Assembly: GCF_900086655.1 (NCBI RefSeq)
Contig: NZ_LT575476.1
Span: 3,568,826 to 3,632,825, forward strand
Origin: Paenibacillus tuaregi
Lineage (GTDB): Bacteria; Bacillota; Bacilli; Paenibacillales; Paenibacillaceae
Length of the DNA: 64,000 nt
Reading direction: 5' to 3'
The notes under the pieces are model-generated. The model was not told the DNA's origin, searched no databases, and worked only from the letters and a program-made list of their open reading frames with translations. Both the position numbers and the translations under genes were made by a program. Shown here in pieces: positions 33,605 to 42,622 of the stretch (position 1 is the stretch's first letter; the number at the start of each line of letters is the position of its first letter).

Positions 33605-35353
33605 TTAAGCCTGGAGTTTCTGAATGCTGTAAAGACCGGCGTAAACGCCATTCTCAGCCATTAGCGCTTCGTGTGACCCCGACTCCACTACCTCGCCATC
33701 CTTCAGTACATAAATCCGGTCAGCATGTGTAATGGTGGATAGACGGTGCGCCACCACCAGTGTAGTCCGGTTGGTGGACAAATCCCGAAGGGACTGTTGG
33801 ATTAAATGCTCAGATTCCAGATCCAGCGCCGAAGTCGCCTCATCCAGTATAAGAATCGGCGGATCTTTCAAGAATACACGGGCTATGGCGATCCGCTGCT
33901 TCTGTCCGCCCGACAGCTTGACTCCACGCTCCCCAACCTCAGTATCGTACCCTTGAGGGAGCTTAAGGATAAATTCATGGGCATTGGCCGCCTTGGCTGC
34001 AGCCATCACTTCCTCCTCACCAGCTCCGGGGTTCCCGAGCAGGATATTATCCTTTACAGAACCGCTGAACAAGAAATTGTCCTGCAGCACCATGCCGACA
34101 TGGCTGCGGAGACTTTGCATTGTATACTCACGAACATCCCTCCCGTTTACCTGTACGGAGCCCTCTTGGATGTCATAAAACCTGGGGATCAATCCCACCA
34201 GGGATGACTTGCCTCCCCCGGACATACCAACAAACGCAATCGTCTCACCTGGATTGACGTTCAGCGAAATATCCTTCAGCACCCACTCGCCATCTTCATG
34301 GTATTTGAACCAGACCTGCTTAAAGGCCACACTGCAGGAATCTGCCTTCAGCATACCCGATCCAGGTTCGTCAACCATATCATAAGGCTCTTTCAGCAGC
34401 TCATTCACCCTCTCCCACGAAGCGGATGCCTGAGTGAGTACAGTAGATGAATTGATCAGACGCTTGAGCGGGGCATACAACCGGTCCAAATAACCGAAGA
34501 ACGCAACGAAAGTACCTAAGGTCAAATGTCCTTGGATCACCTGATATCCCCCGTAACCGATGACAAGCAGCGGAGCAATATCGGTAAGCGTGTTTATGAT
34601 GGCGAAGGTCCAGGCATTCCAGCGGCTTTGAGCAAGCCCTTTTTCCAGGAAAGCGCCGTTCGTACCCCCAAACTGCTTGCGGTCATAATTCTCCAGCGCA
34701 AAGCTTCGGATCACAGAGATTCCCTGAATCCTCTCGTGCAGATAAGCCTGAATCCCGGCCAGCGCCGCAGACCGGTCCTTGGTGAGCTTCTTAAGGCGCT
34801 TGTACAGCACTTTCACCGATAATGCGTATAAGGGCATAATTGCAATGGATACAAGCGTAAGCACCGGATCCAGGTAAAACATAAATCCGAGTACAAATAT
34901 GAGCGTAAACAAGTCCAGCCATACGTTCATCATCCCAACTTCCACAATATTCTTCGTCTGCTCGGCATCGTTGATGAACCTGGAGATGATCTCCCCAACC
35001 TTCGTATTCTGATAGTACCGCAGAGACAGACGCTGGAGATGCTCGTACAGCTTATTTCTAAGGTCATACAGAATCCGGGCCGTGATGTACTGGGCAAAAT
35101 ATTGGCGCATATACTCAACCGGCCCGCGGACGATCACGAACAAAAACAGGGTTATCCCCAGCACAATCAGCAGATGCTGAACCTGCTGCCCGGTGCTTAA
35201 GCCATGATTAAGCACCACATCGTCGACCACATACTTAAGCACAAGCGGCAGCAGCGAGGGAATCCCGAACTTCAGAATTCCAATCAATAGGGTTACAATA
35301 ATCCATTTCGTATAAGGCTTCACAAATCTAAAATATGATTTCCAATGACTCAA
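33605..35353 (-). CDS. ABC exporter, fused permease-ATPase half-transporter
   Basis: Membrane exporter of 582 residues that probably works as a homodimer. Six membrane segments lie in residues 1-320, followed by an ATPase domain with Walker A GMSGGGKSS, signature LSGGQKQRIAI, Walker B ILILDEATSALD with an intact catalytic Glu, and the H-loop VAHRLST. The order matches BmrA/YfiC-type multidrug or lipid exporters; the substrate is unknown. It is monocistronic, between two MITE-like copies. Confidence 0.88.
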   Translation of the reverse strand: MSHWKSYFRFVKPYTKWIIVTLLIGILKFGIPSLLPLVLKYVVDDVVLNHGLSTGQQVQHLLIVLGITLFLFVIVRGPVEYMRQYFAQYITARILYDLRNKLYEHLQRLSLRYYQNTKVGEIISRFINDAEQTKNIVEVGMMNVWLDLFTLIFVLGFMFYLDPVLTLVSIAIMPLYALSVKVLYKRLKKLTKDRSAALAGIQAYLHERIQGISVIRSFALENYDRKQFGGTNGAFLEKGLAQSRWNAWTFAIINTLTDIAPLLVIGYGGYQVIQGHLTLGTFVAFFGYLDRLYAPLKRLINSSTVLTQASASWERVNELLKEPYDMVDEPGSGMLKADSCSVAFKQVWFKYHEDGEWVLKDISLNVNPGETIAFVGMSGGGKSSLVGLIPRFYDIQEGSVQVNGRDVREYTMQSLRSHVGMVLQDNFLFSGSVKDNILLGNPGAGEEEVMAAAKAANAHEFILKLPQGYDTEVGERGVKLSGGQKQRIAIARVFLKDPPILILDEATSALDLESEHLIQQSLRDLSTNRTTLVVAHRLSTITHADRIYVLKDGEVVESGSHEALMAENGVYAGLYSIQKLQA

Positions 35354-35799
35354 AAGGTGCGCACTTCCCTCAGTTGAATTATTTTAATCCCGTGCAAATC
35401 GAAATACCCCTCCCAGCCCTTACCCAATTATATAGAGGCCCATTCCCTTATCGGGTTCATTAAATTATGATGAATTCAAAAGACTCCCGCATCTATATAA
35501 AATGAACTTATGAAGGCTACCCTTGTCGGGCGCTGCGATGCCGAGTGTTCTTACGCCCCTGTTGTCTTCGAAATCCTTGAACTAGGTATCCAAGTAGGGG
35601 CATTTTCGGAGGCAAAAGCGGACGCTTTGATTCTTCAGAATACATCGTCCTCTCCGCTGAGATCGGTTAATTCTAAAGTTCATTTTATATAAACAACTTG
35701 TCCTCATGGCTGCCTTTCCCGCGAAATGCGGGCACGGCTGTTTTTGAAGCGGGGTTATGTTATACTCTAGTCGATAAATTGAAGAATGCGAGGATGTTC
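35354..35799. other. Intergenic region with promoter area and repeat copy 3
   Basis: The region holds the upstream region of the ABC gene, MITE-like copy 3 (35494-35691), and a TATACT hexamer near 35761-35766 that may be the -10 of the gene starting at 35800. An ORF inside the repeat (35510-35692) is judged spurious. Confidence 0.5.
35494..35691 (+). repeat. MITE-like element, copy 3 (198 bp, longest form)
   Basis: Perfect terminal inverted repeats TATATAAAATGAACTT at the left and its complement at the right. The right 75 bp match copies 1 and 2 (CTTCAGAAT...CCTCTCCGCTGAGATCGG). About 90 bp of additional sequence fills the left interior. It ends close to the next gene's promoter. Confidence 0.8.
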
Positions 35800-36303
35800 A
35801 TGTCACATCGATTTGTAATTGAAGCCGTCATGCTGGCGATTTACGGGGAGCTGACCGCTCCGTCCGCCGCAGTCGAATATATTGTGCCTTACCCTACCAT
35901 TATGGAATTATACGAATTCCAAAGCAGTCCGGAGCCCTTAATGGGGGACCTGAGCGATGACCAGTATGTGAAGAACAAGATTGCTGAATTGACAGCCTAT
36001 CTGGAAGAACCGCTGAACCGTAAAAAGCTGGAACGGGCCCTCAGCATTCCCTGGTCCAAAAGCCCTTCCGTTCTGCTCGGACCATCGGTTACCTTAACCA
36101 TCGTACATGCACTGGACAACGAGCAATACGGCGAATTCCTTGACCCGATTGAAACCGTCATTGTTCTGACCGCCCAAAGGGAAGGAATTCCGGTTCTAAC
36201 AGACCAGCCGGAAATGATCAGCCGCATCATCGAGGCGGAAATCCCGGTTCAGGTCTATGATATTCAGGACTTTCACTTTGCGTTGGAGGAACCGGTGGGG
36301 TGA
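35800..36303 (+). CDS. Hypothetical protein, Paenibacillus-type
   Basis: Protein of 167 residues beginning MSHRFVIEAVMLAIYGEL. The ATG at 35800 has GCGAGG upstream and is preferred over the far longer frame, whose first 34 codons overlap the repeat boundary. Its hydrophobic and acidic pattern (VEYIVPYPTIMELYEF, NRKKLERALSIPW, PVQVYDIQDFHFALEE) recalls Paenibacillus proteins that databases label ADP-heptose synthase, but no nucleotidyltransferase or kinase motif is visible. I would treat it as unknown. Confidence 0.6.
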   Translation: MSHRFVIEAVMLAIYGELTAPSAAVEYIVPYPTIMELYEFQSSPEPLMGDLSDDQYVKNKIAELTAYLEEPLNRKKLERALSIPWSKSPSVLLGPSVTLTIVHALDNEQYGEFLDPIETVIVLTAQREGIPVLTDQPEMISRIIEAEIPVQVYDIQDFHFALEEPVG

Positions 36304-36320
36304 CAGCCGCCAGACATGAT

Positions 36321-36347
36321 AACAGGCCCGCAGCTTGCGGGCCTGTT
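36321..36347. terminator. GC-rich hairpin between convergent genes
   Basis: AACAGGCCCGCA pairs with TGCGGGCCTGTT almost perfectly but there is little T run. It may terminate both convergent genes. Confidence 0.5.
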
Positions 36348-36368
36348 AAGGCTGCTTCGAGAATATAA

Positions 36369-36674
36369 TCAGGCTGTTTTGTCCTTGACTTTTACATATT
36401 CATAGGCGATATCGTCCAAAGCTTCATCGTAAGTAACCTTCAGATCGTACCCTTCCAAATACCATAAGTCCTGTTCTTCCATATAGAACTTGATGCCTTC
36501 CGCTTCAATCTCACATCCCGGCGTATCCGGGTTCTCCACTCCAATACCTAGGGAAAATCCGGGATGAATATGGCCGCCGGCACTATAGCGGGCGAAGAAA
36601 CGGACCGCCTGCCCCTCCTGAAGCTCCAACTCTTTTTTGTACCACTTTGCTGCTGATTCGGTCACGTGGATCAT
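36369..36674 (-). CDS. HesB/YneR-like iron-sulfur biogenesis family protein
   Basis: Small protein of 101 residues with the HesB-like fold: MIHVTESAAKWYKKELELQEGQ at the start, FFARYSAGGHIHPGFSLGIG in the middle and DLWYLEGYDLKVTYDEALDDIAYEY near the end. The conserved cysteines of true A-type scaffold proteins (CxC near the C terminus) are missing, as in the YneR/YqkB-type Bacillus relatives, so an iron-sulfur carrier role is doubtful. It is monocistronic. Confidence 0.78.
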   Translation of the reverse strand: MIHVTESAAKWYKKELELQEGQAVRFFARYSAGGHIHPGFSLGIGVENPDTPGCEIEAEGIKFYMEEQDLWYLEGYDLKVTYDEALDDIAYEYVKVKDKTA

Positions 36675-36807
36675 CAGTTCATCTCCTTCGTTTTCACTCT
36701 GTAATGGAACTATTCCTAACTGTTCCTACATGCGCCTTCCCCCTCTATTCTAGACCATCGGGATAAGAATGCCAAACGTCCTTTTTTAAAAAACACACAA
36801 AATAAGT

Positions 36808-36837
36808 TTGACAGTTTTGCAAATTTTCTGATAAAAT
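36808..36837 (+). promoter_or_regulatory. Sigma-A promoter of the bmrCD leader
   Basis: TTGACA and TAAAAT are separated by 18 bp in an AT-rich stretch. The predicted transcript starts near 36844, about 48 nt before the leader ORF. Confidence 0.8.
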
Positions 36838-36891
36838 CGTCTGCATACGAAGCAATTTGAACAAATTTCCAAAAAAGAAAGGGTGATCACG

Positions 36892-36990
36892 GTGTTTAGA
36901 ATTGCACATATGAGCGCATTTGTACATGCGGGCAACTCAAAACAGAATACCGGAAGTAACCCTGCAATGGATCGGAATGGCTTTAGCTGA
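36892..36990 (+). CDS. Leader peptide of the bmrCD-type attenuator
   Basis: A 32-codon ORF with GTG start and AGGGTG 6 bp upstream. The product MFRIAHMSAFVHAGNSKQNT continues to an MDRNGFS end; it has no membrane or signal features. It lies between a strong promoter and a factor-independent terminator, directly before two ABC exporter genes, as does BmrB in Bacillus subtilis, where ribosome stalling on the leader induces bmrCD. The sequence does not look like BmrB itself, so the match is in arrangement. Confidence 0.6.
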   Translation: MFRIAHMSAFVHAGNSKQNTGSNPAMDRNGFS

Positions 36991-37036
36991 ACTTGAGTCC
37001 TGCTCATCTCACGGGCATCTTAATAGTTCTGCGGCG

Positions 37037-37119
37037 GTTACTTGTTGTCAAGTGACGTACGCATGCTATGTGACCTTAAATTAAGAAGGCATATCGTTTA
37101 CGGACGATATGCCTTTTTT
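37037..37119 (+). promoter_or_regulatory. Attenuator hairpins and terminator upstream of bmrC
   Basis: Three mutually exclusive or competing stems are visible. Stem 1 is GTTACTTG (37037-37044) with CAAGTGAC (37049-37056). Stem 2, antiterminator-like, is ATGTGACCTT (37068-37077) with AAGGCATAT (37086-37094), one bulged A. Stem 3 is the terminator AAGGCATATCG (37086-37096) with CGATATGCCTT (37105-37115) followed by a T run. Stem 2 uses the left arm of stem 3. GGTTAC at 37036 can also pair with GTGACC at 37070-37075, which would release the terminator. Confidence 0.65.
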
Positions 37120-37188
37120 GTGTAATTTCCGTCGTTTTGCAGTGTTCAAACCAACAAAAATTACAAATGAACCAAAGGAGGGAACCCT

Positions 37189-38934
37189 ATGTTCTCAGTT
37201 CTCAAAAACCTGGGCTGGTTTTTCCGAAAGGAAAAAAAGCGGTATACCATCGGTCTTGTGCTGTTGATTATTGCCGGGATTGCCGAGCTTGCCCCACCTC
37301 GCCTTCTGGGGAACGCCATCGATGAAATTGTTAACGGATCGATTACCTGGTCCTCATTAACTCAGTACATTCTAATGATTATTGGCATGCTTCTATTTAT
37401 TTATCTGATCACGTACATATGGATGCGCGAATTGTTTGGCGGATCTAACCTGGTCGAACGGCTGCTCCGCTCAAGATTCATGGACCATCTGCTTCGGATG
37501 ACGCCTCCCTTCTTCGAGCGTAATCGTACCGGGGACTTGATGGCCCGCGCTACAAATGATCTTCGGTCCGTGGCGCAGACTGCCGGCTTCGGGATACTTA
37601 CGCTTGCCGATTCCACCGTCTTTCTGGCCGTGATCTTCATCGCGATGAGTACGGTGATCAACCTGAAGCTGACTTTAGCAGCCATCATTCCATTGCCGTT
37701 CATTGCCCTTGCCATGAGCATCTATGGTAAAGTCATCCACCAGCGTTATACAGTTGCCCAAGACGCTTTCGGGGATATGAATGACCAGGTGCTGGAATCG
37801 GTTGCCGGAATCCGTGTCATCCGTGCCTATGTACAGGAACGCAATGATGAGAAACGGTTTGAAGAGGTCACGGATGATGTATACAAGAAGAACCTGGCTG
37901 TCGCCCGGGTTGATGCTTATTTCGAGCCTACCATCCGGCTGTGTGTCGGAATCAGTTATGCTATTGGGCTTGCTTACGGGATTTATCTTGTATTCCACAA
38001 TGAGCTCACACTTGGCGAACTCGTCTCGTTCAATATGTATCTTGGGATGATGATCTGGCCGATGTTCGCCATTGGCGAACTGATCAATATCATGCAGCGC
38101 GGCGGGGCTTCCCTGGACCGCGTGAACGAAATTCTGTTCACCAAACCGGATGTGGAAGATCAACCCCAGCCTGCAGAGGTCCAGCAGCCTGAAGGAATTG
38201 AGTTCAAGGATGTAACCTTCCGCTACCCTACATCATCCACGGATAACCTGAAGCATATTCACCTGACGCTTCGCCCTGGTGAGACGCTGGGCGTAGTAGG
38301 GCGGACCGGAAGCGGCAAATCCACACTGCTTAAGCAGTTGCTTCACGAGTATCCCCTGGGTACCGGTGAGATTCTGATTTCCGGGAAGCCGCTGCAGAAC
38401 ATCGCTGCAGATCAATTGCATTCCTGGATCGGTTACGTGCCTCAGGAGCAGATTCTGTTCTCCAAGACCGTACGCCAGAACATCCAGTTCGGTCTTAATG
38501 AAGCTTCAGACGAACGGATCATGGAAGCGATCCGCACCGCTGCATTCGATCAGGATCTGCAGACGCTGTCGGACGGACTGGATACACTTGTCGGAGAGAA
38601 GGGCGTTGCCTTGTCCGGCGGACAGAAGCAGCGCGTCTCCCTCTCCAGAGCGTTCATCGCAGATCCGGAGATTCTGATCCTGGACGACGCGTTATCCGCA
38701 GTCGACGCGCGGACCGAGGCACGGATCATTGAGAATATCCGGAGCCAGCGTTCCGGTAAAACCACTTTAATCTCAACCCACCGCCTCTCGGCTATCGAGC
38801 ATGCGGATCATATTATTGTCCTGGAGAAAGGACAAATTACTGAACAAGGAACCCACGAAGAGCTGCTCGCACAAAACGGCTGGTACCGTGAACAGTACGA
38901 TAGGCAGCAGGTGGAATCCAATCTTACAGACTAA
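37189..38934 (+). CDS. bmrC: ABC exporter half BmrC-like (heterodimeric multidrug exporter)
   Basis: Fused permease-ATPase of 581 residues; six membrane segments (about 15-310) and an ATPase domain with Walker A GRTGSGKS, signature LSGGQKQRVSL and H-loop ISTHRLSA. Walker B reads ILILDDALSAVD: the catalytic Glu is replaced by Asp, as in the degenerate site of heterodimeric exporters such as BmrC. Length and partner match BmrC/YheI of B. subtilis, which with BmrD exports several drugs. It is followed by the partner gene after 13 bp and preceded by the attenuator. Confidence 0.85.
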   Translation: MFSVLKNLGWFFRKEKKRYTIGLVLLIIAGIAELAPPRLLGNAIDEIVNGSITWSSLTQYILMIIGMLLFIYLITYIWMRELFGGSNLVERLLRSRFMDHLLRMTPPFFERNRTGDLMARATNDLRSVAQTAGFGILTLADSTVFLAVIFIAMSTVINLKLTLAAIIPLPFIALAMSIYGKVIHQRYTVAQDAFGDMNDQVLESVAGIRVIRAYVQERNDEKRFEEVTDDVYKKNLAVARVDAYFEPTIRLCVGISYAIGLAYGIYLVFHNELTLGELVSFNMYLGMMIWPMFAIGELINIMQRGGASLDRVNEILFTKPDVEDQPQPAEVQQPEGIEFKDVTFRYPTSSTDNLKHIHLTLRPGETLGVVGRTGSGKSTLLKQLLHEYPLGTGEILISGKPLQNIAADQLHSWIGYVPQEQILFSKTVRQNIQFGLNEASDERIMEAIRTAAFDQDLQTLSDGLDTLVGEKGVALSGGQKQRVSLSRAFIADPEILILDDALSAVDARTEARIIENIRSQRSGKTTLISTHRLSAIEHADHIIVLEKGQITEQGTHEELLAQNGWYREQYDRQQVESNLTD

Positions 38935-38947
38935 GGAGGTGTCTTAA

Positions 38948-41026
38948 TTGCACACTAGCACGGGAAAATCACTCTTTAAATATGCTTTGACCGCCAAGAA
39001 AACATTTATTCTGGCTTTGATTATGCTGGCGATCGGAGTTGCGGCCGACCTGGCCGGTCCGTTCATCGCCAGGACCATGATCGATGATCATGTGCTTGCC
39101 ATTGAGAAATCTTACCTGCAGACGGATAAAGCAGATGCGTATACCGTCTCGTTCAACCAACAGCTGTACAAACGGGAAGACCGATTTGCCCCTGGGGAAG
39201 CCTCCGGGCAGGCGATTCAAATTCTTCAGGTGGGCAGTCAATATGTTGCCGTGACAGGCCAAGTCAGCACCAAGGACGGCGAACGGAGTTATGAGAACGG
39301 CAAGCTTTCCATCGTTCACGGATCACAGACCGATACCTATACGGCCGTACCCTTAAGCCGGTCGGAGATTTTTGCATTTTACAAGCCGGAATTTCCGGGT
39401 GTCCTTCAGCTTCTCGGCTGGTATTTGGCTTTCCTGGCTGTAACCATTGTGATGGAATTCGGGAAGACCTACTGGCTGCAGTCCTCCGCCAACCGGGTCA
39501 TTCAGAAGCTGAGACTGGACGTATATGCCCACATCCAGCGCCTGCCGGTTCATTTCTTTGACAACCTGCCTGCGGGCAAGGTCGTATCCAGAGTGACCAA
39601 TGATACCGAGGCGGTAAAGGATCTGTTTATCGCTGTATTGTCCAACTTCTTTACCGGCATTATTAACATCGTTGGGGTATACGTCGCCCTGTTCCTGCTC
39701 GATGCCCGGCTTGGGCTCGTCTGTCTGTTCGTTGTGCCGATCCTTATCGGCTGGATCGTGCTGTATCGTAAAATTGCCACCAAATACAATACCATTATCC
39801 GCTCCAGACTTAGTGAGATTAATGCAATCATTAATGAATCCATCCAAGGGATGTCCATCATTCGGGTGTTCCGCAGGCAGAAACAGACCAAGGCCGAATT
39901 CGAAGCCCTGAACAACGATTATATGAAATATCAGAACAAAATGCTCAATCTGAACTCCTTCACCTCTCATAATCTTGTGAATGTGCTGCGCAGTGGTTCG
40001 TTCGCGATTATCCTGTGGTACTTCGGCTCTTCCGCACTCGGCGCATCAAGCGTGGTGTCTCTCGGTGTCCTCTATGCCTTTGTCGACATTCTGGGCCGTC
40101 TGTTCCAGCCGATTACAGGCATGGTTAACCAACTGGCTGCGCTGGATTCCTCCATGGTGTCCGCCGGACGCGTCTTTACCCTCATGAACGAGCCGGGAGA
40201 AAATGTAACGGACGGTTCAATGCCCCGCTACAAGGGCAATGTGGAGTTCAAGGATGTCTCCTTCGCTTATAAAAAAGACTATGTGCTGAAGAACATCAAT
40301 TTCACCGCCAAGCAAGGTCAGACGGTAGCCCTTGTCGGTCATACCGGTTCGGGTAAAAGCTCGATCATCAACCTGCTGTTCCGGTTCTATGACCCTCAAA
40401 AGGGTATGATTACGATTGACGGCAAGCCCGTCACCGAGCTGCCTAAGCAGTGGATTCGCCAGCATATGGGCATCGTGCTCCAGGATCCATACCTATTCAC
40501 AGGCACTATTGCCTCGAATGTGAGTCTTGGAGATGCAAGGATCTCCAGAGAGACCGTGCAAAAAGCACTTCGCGACGTTGGAGCTGAGCGCATTCTCTCC
40601 CATCTTCCAGGAGGTATCGATGAGCCTGTAATTGAGAAAGGCAGCACCCTCTCGGCAGGGGAGCGTCAGCTGATCTCCTTCGCCAGAGCGTTGGCCTTTG
40701 ATCCGGCCATTCTGATCCTGGATGAAGCTACGGCCAACATCGATACAGAGACCGAGGCCCTCATTCAATCCGCACTCGAGGTGCTGAAGAAAGGCCGGAC
40801 GACGTTCATTATCGCCCACCGGCTGTCCACGATCCGCAGTGCCGATCAAATTCTCGTGCTGCACCGCGGTGAGATTGTCGAGCGCGGCACCCACGAAGAG
40901 CTGCTGTCCATGGGCGGCAAGTATCATCAGATGTACCAGCTTCAGCTTGGCGCAGCCGCAGAGAAGGCTACCGAGCCAGCTCAGCCGGAACCGGTGGCCC
41001 TCAATACAGTCCCGCGCGGAGTCTAA
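38948..41026 (+). CDS. bmrD: ABC exporter half BmrD-like (heterodimeric multidrug exporter)
   Basis: Partner of the preceding half-transporter, 692 residues. TTG start with AGGAGGTG upstream. Between membrane segments 1 and 2 lies an extra extracytoplasmic insert (about residues 55-140, rich in Tyr/Asp/Thr) that is typical of BmrD/YheH. The ATPase domain has Walker A GHTGSGKSS, signature LSAGERQLISF and Walker B ILILDEATANID with the intact catalytic Glu. The C terminus has an extra Ala/Pro-rich tail. Both genes would be induced together by the leader. Confidence 0.86.
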   Translation: MHTSTGKSLFKYALTAKKTFILALIMLAIGVAADLAGPFIARTMIDDHVLAIEKSYLQTDKADAYTVSFNQQLYKREDRFAPGEASGQAIQILQVGSQYVAVTGQVSTKDGERSYENGKLSIVHGSQTDTYTAVPLSRSEIFAFYKPEFPGVLQLLGWYLAFLAVTIVMEFGKTYWLQSSANRVIQKLRLDVYAHIQRLPVHFFDNLPAGKVVSRVTNDTEAVKDLFIAVLSNFFTGIINIVGVYVALFLLDARLGLVCLFVVPILIGWIVLYRKIATKYNTIIRSRLSEINAIINESIQGMSIIRVFRRQKQTKAEFEALNNDYMKYQNKMLNLNSFTSHNLVNVLRSGSFAIILWYFGSSALGASSVVSLGVLYAFVDILGRLFQPITGMVNQLAALDSSMVSAGRVFTLMNEPGENVTDGSMPRYKGNVEFKDVSFAYKKDYVLKNINFTAKQGQTVALVGHTGSGKSSIINLLFRFYDPQKGMITIDGKPVTELPKQWIRQHMGIVLQDPYLFTGTIASNVSLGDARISRETVQKALRDVGAERILSHLPGGIDEPVIEKGSTLSAGERQLISFARALAFDPAILILDEATANIDTETEALIQSALEVLKKGRTTFIIAHRLSTIRSADQILVLHRGEIVERGTHEELLSMGGKYHQMYQLQLGAAAEKATEPAQPEPVALNTVPRGV

Positions 41027-41073
41027 ATAGATAAAGAAGCACTCATACAATATTAATGGGCTGATGCAAATAA

Positions 41074-41112
41074 ATAAGCCGCTCCGGTCATGCCGGAGCG
41101 GCTTATCTTTAT
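41074..41112. terminator. Bidirectional terminator after bmrD and the SLH gene
   Basis: ATAAGCCGCTCCGG pairs with CCGGAGCGGCTTAT around 5 nt, with T-rich sequence on both sides. It lies between two convergent genes. Confidence 0.85.
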
Positions 41113-41981
41113 TTGGAAGGCGCAATTTCAACTTTATATTGACTGGAGATATACGTCTCCGCCTTTGATTCCGTTATCACCTGCGGATACACCATGCCCG
41201 GTTTAGGAGAGGTCAGTTCATAGTATACGACCGCGTTAGCTTCATCCTTGAATTCAATTTTATTGATATGGATTCCATATCCTGGATTCGGCTGCATCCC
41301 ACGGGACAGAACAATTTTATTCACCCCATCATTAACTTTCTCAGAAGTAAAAGTGACCTCCTGCTGTTCGCCAGTCTGGTTCTCCTTATGACTGTTTACA
41401 AATTGAATCGCTTTATAAACCATAACAGCAGCCTCAATTCTTGTAATCTTCTGCTTAGGGTGGAAATTCAACTTGCTATCAAGCGTTGTGATCTTCGACA
41501 GCAGCAGGTTCTGAATGCTTCCTTGATACTCCGGATTTCCATCCGACTCATCCGCCACCTTAATATACATCTTAATCAGCGGATAATTTCCTGTAGCCCG
41601 AATACCTTTATACAAAATATGCGCAAATTGTTCCTTAGTAAGCTCAGCTGAAGGATTCGAGGCCAAATCCACCGGAATGTCGTTATCCTTGGCGATTTGA
41701 ACCGATTCACTGTACCAAGGGGCCCCTTTCTTCGGTTCCGAATCCTGCTTCGGCTTAAGCTGAAGCGCCTTTACTACCAAATGAATGCCTTGAACCGTAG
41801 TCAGCTTCCCTTGTGGGGCAAATTTATCCTTTGTAATGCCCTGAATAATATTTTGGCTTTGCAAGGACTTGATCACCTCAGAGTCCTGTCCCTGAACATC
41901 CGAGAATGCGGAAGCCGAGGAGACGGTGAGCAGCGAACAGCTGAGGATCAGTGCCGCCAAGGTTTTAGTTTTATTTTTCAT
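41109..41981 (-). CDS. S-layer homology domain protein
   Basis: Exported cell-surface protein of 290 residues. A signal peptide (MKNKTKTLAALILSCSLLTV, cleavage near ASA-F) is followed by about three SLH-like units (FSDVQGQDSEVIKSLQSQNI at about 25, a second at 85-130, a third at 140-185 with TRIEAAVMVYKAI), and an uncharacterised C-terminal domain (about 200-290). The ATG at 41981 has GGAGGTG upstream; the longer frame has no ribosome binding site. SLH domains bind pyruvylated secondary cell-wall polymer. The C-terminal role is unknown. Confidence 0.8.
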   Translation of the reverse strand: MKNKTKTLAALILSCSLLTVSSASAFSDVQGQDSEVIKSLQSQNIIQGITKDKFAPQGKLTTVQGIHLVVKALQLKPKQDSEPKKGAPWYSESVQIAKDNDIPVDLASNPSAELTKEQFAHILYKGIRATGNYPLIKMYIKVADESDGNPEYQGSIQNLLLSKITTLDSKLNFHPKQKITRIEAAVMVYKAIQFVNSHKENQTGEQQEVTFTSEKVNDGVNKIVLSRGMQPNPGYGIHINKIEFKDEANAVVYYELTSPKPGMVYPQVITESKAETYISSQYKVEIAPSK

Positions 41982-42029
41982 TATGAACACCTCCACCCTC
42001 CTAACGGCTTTTCCATTCAAAAGGTTGCA

Positions 42030-42482
42030 TTAATCTTCCACCTTGACAAGTTCATACAGCTGGGCCGAATACTGCTGCAGCTTACATTCCAGAGCACGGG
42101 CCTCATCCTTGAACGCCTTAAGCTCCTCAATCATAGCGGCTCTTCCGGACGCCGTGAATGTGTCATGAATCCGCTCCTTGAAGTAATCATGCACGATATA
42201 GTTTCTCTGCTTCCACAGTCTTGTAAGCTGCTCTGTCTCTTCTGTAGAGAACGAAAAGTTATGCTGAATCTCTCTCACCAGCTGCCCAAGTGAATTGCTC
42301 AGCTTAAGCTGAAACAGCTCTTCGAGGTCCTTCTCTGTAAAGACTTTGCCATCCGCCACCTTCATCAGCATAATCAAGTTGGCCAGTTGGTGCTCCAAGG
42401 CCTGGGAATAATATACGGCAAGGCCGAAATAGGAGAATAATTCTTTGGCCTGGCTGCTGTCCATCCCATTAACATCCTTCAT
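42030..42482 (-). CDS. HEPN-like helical protein
   Basis: Cytoplasmic all-helical protein of 150 residues. The segment KQRNYIVHDYF contains the R-x4-H motif RNYIVH (93-98), with a polar residue after Arg, as in HEPN-superfamily ribonucleases. The helix before it (YYSQALEHQLANLIML) is also typical. No MNT-type antitoxin gene lies next to it, so it would be a solitary HEPN protein, perhaps a non-toxic housekeeping member. The ATG at 42482 has AAGGATG upstream. It lies between the SLH gene and ilvE, both on the same strand. Confidence 0.6.
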   Translation of the reverse strand: MKDVNGMDSSQAKELFSYFGLAVYYSQALEHQLANLIMLMKVADGKVFTEKDLEELFQLKLSNSLGQLVREIQHNFSFSTEETEQLTRLWKQRNYIVHDYFKERIHDTFTASGRAAMIEELKAFKDEARALECKLQQYSAQLYELVKVED

Positions 42483-42581
42483 TACCGAACCATCCTTCAA
42501 ATTACAAGAGTTTCTATAATCATAACAGGAAGGAGAAGCCGTTCCTATCCTTTTCAAAAACGTATGATTTTATCAATAAAG

Positions 42582-42612
42582 AAAAACCCGTCCGCCATCA
42601 TGGCAAACGGGT
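42582..42612 (-). terminator. Terminator of ilvE
   Basis: ACCCGTTTGCCA pairs with TGGCGGACGGGT on the minus strand with two internal mismatches, then TTTTTC. It starts just behind the ilvE stop codon. Confidence 0.75.
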
Positions 42613-42622
42613 CACCAACCTA

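Noticed and set aside
35510..35692. 60-codon ORF inside MITE-like copy 3
   Set aside because: Lies entirely within the repeat, is disrupted in other copies and has no ribosome binding site.
39353..39970. 205-codon open frame opposite bmrD
   Set aside because: Antisense shadow of the exporter gene without a ribosome binding site.
42030..42482. HEPN-MNT toxin-antitoxin pair
   Set aside because: No nucleotidyltransferase gene lies on either side.
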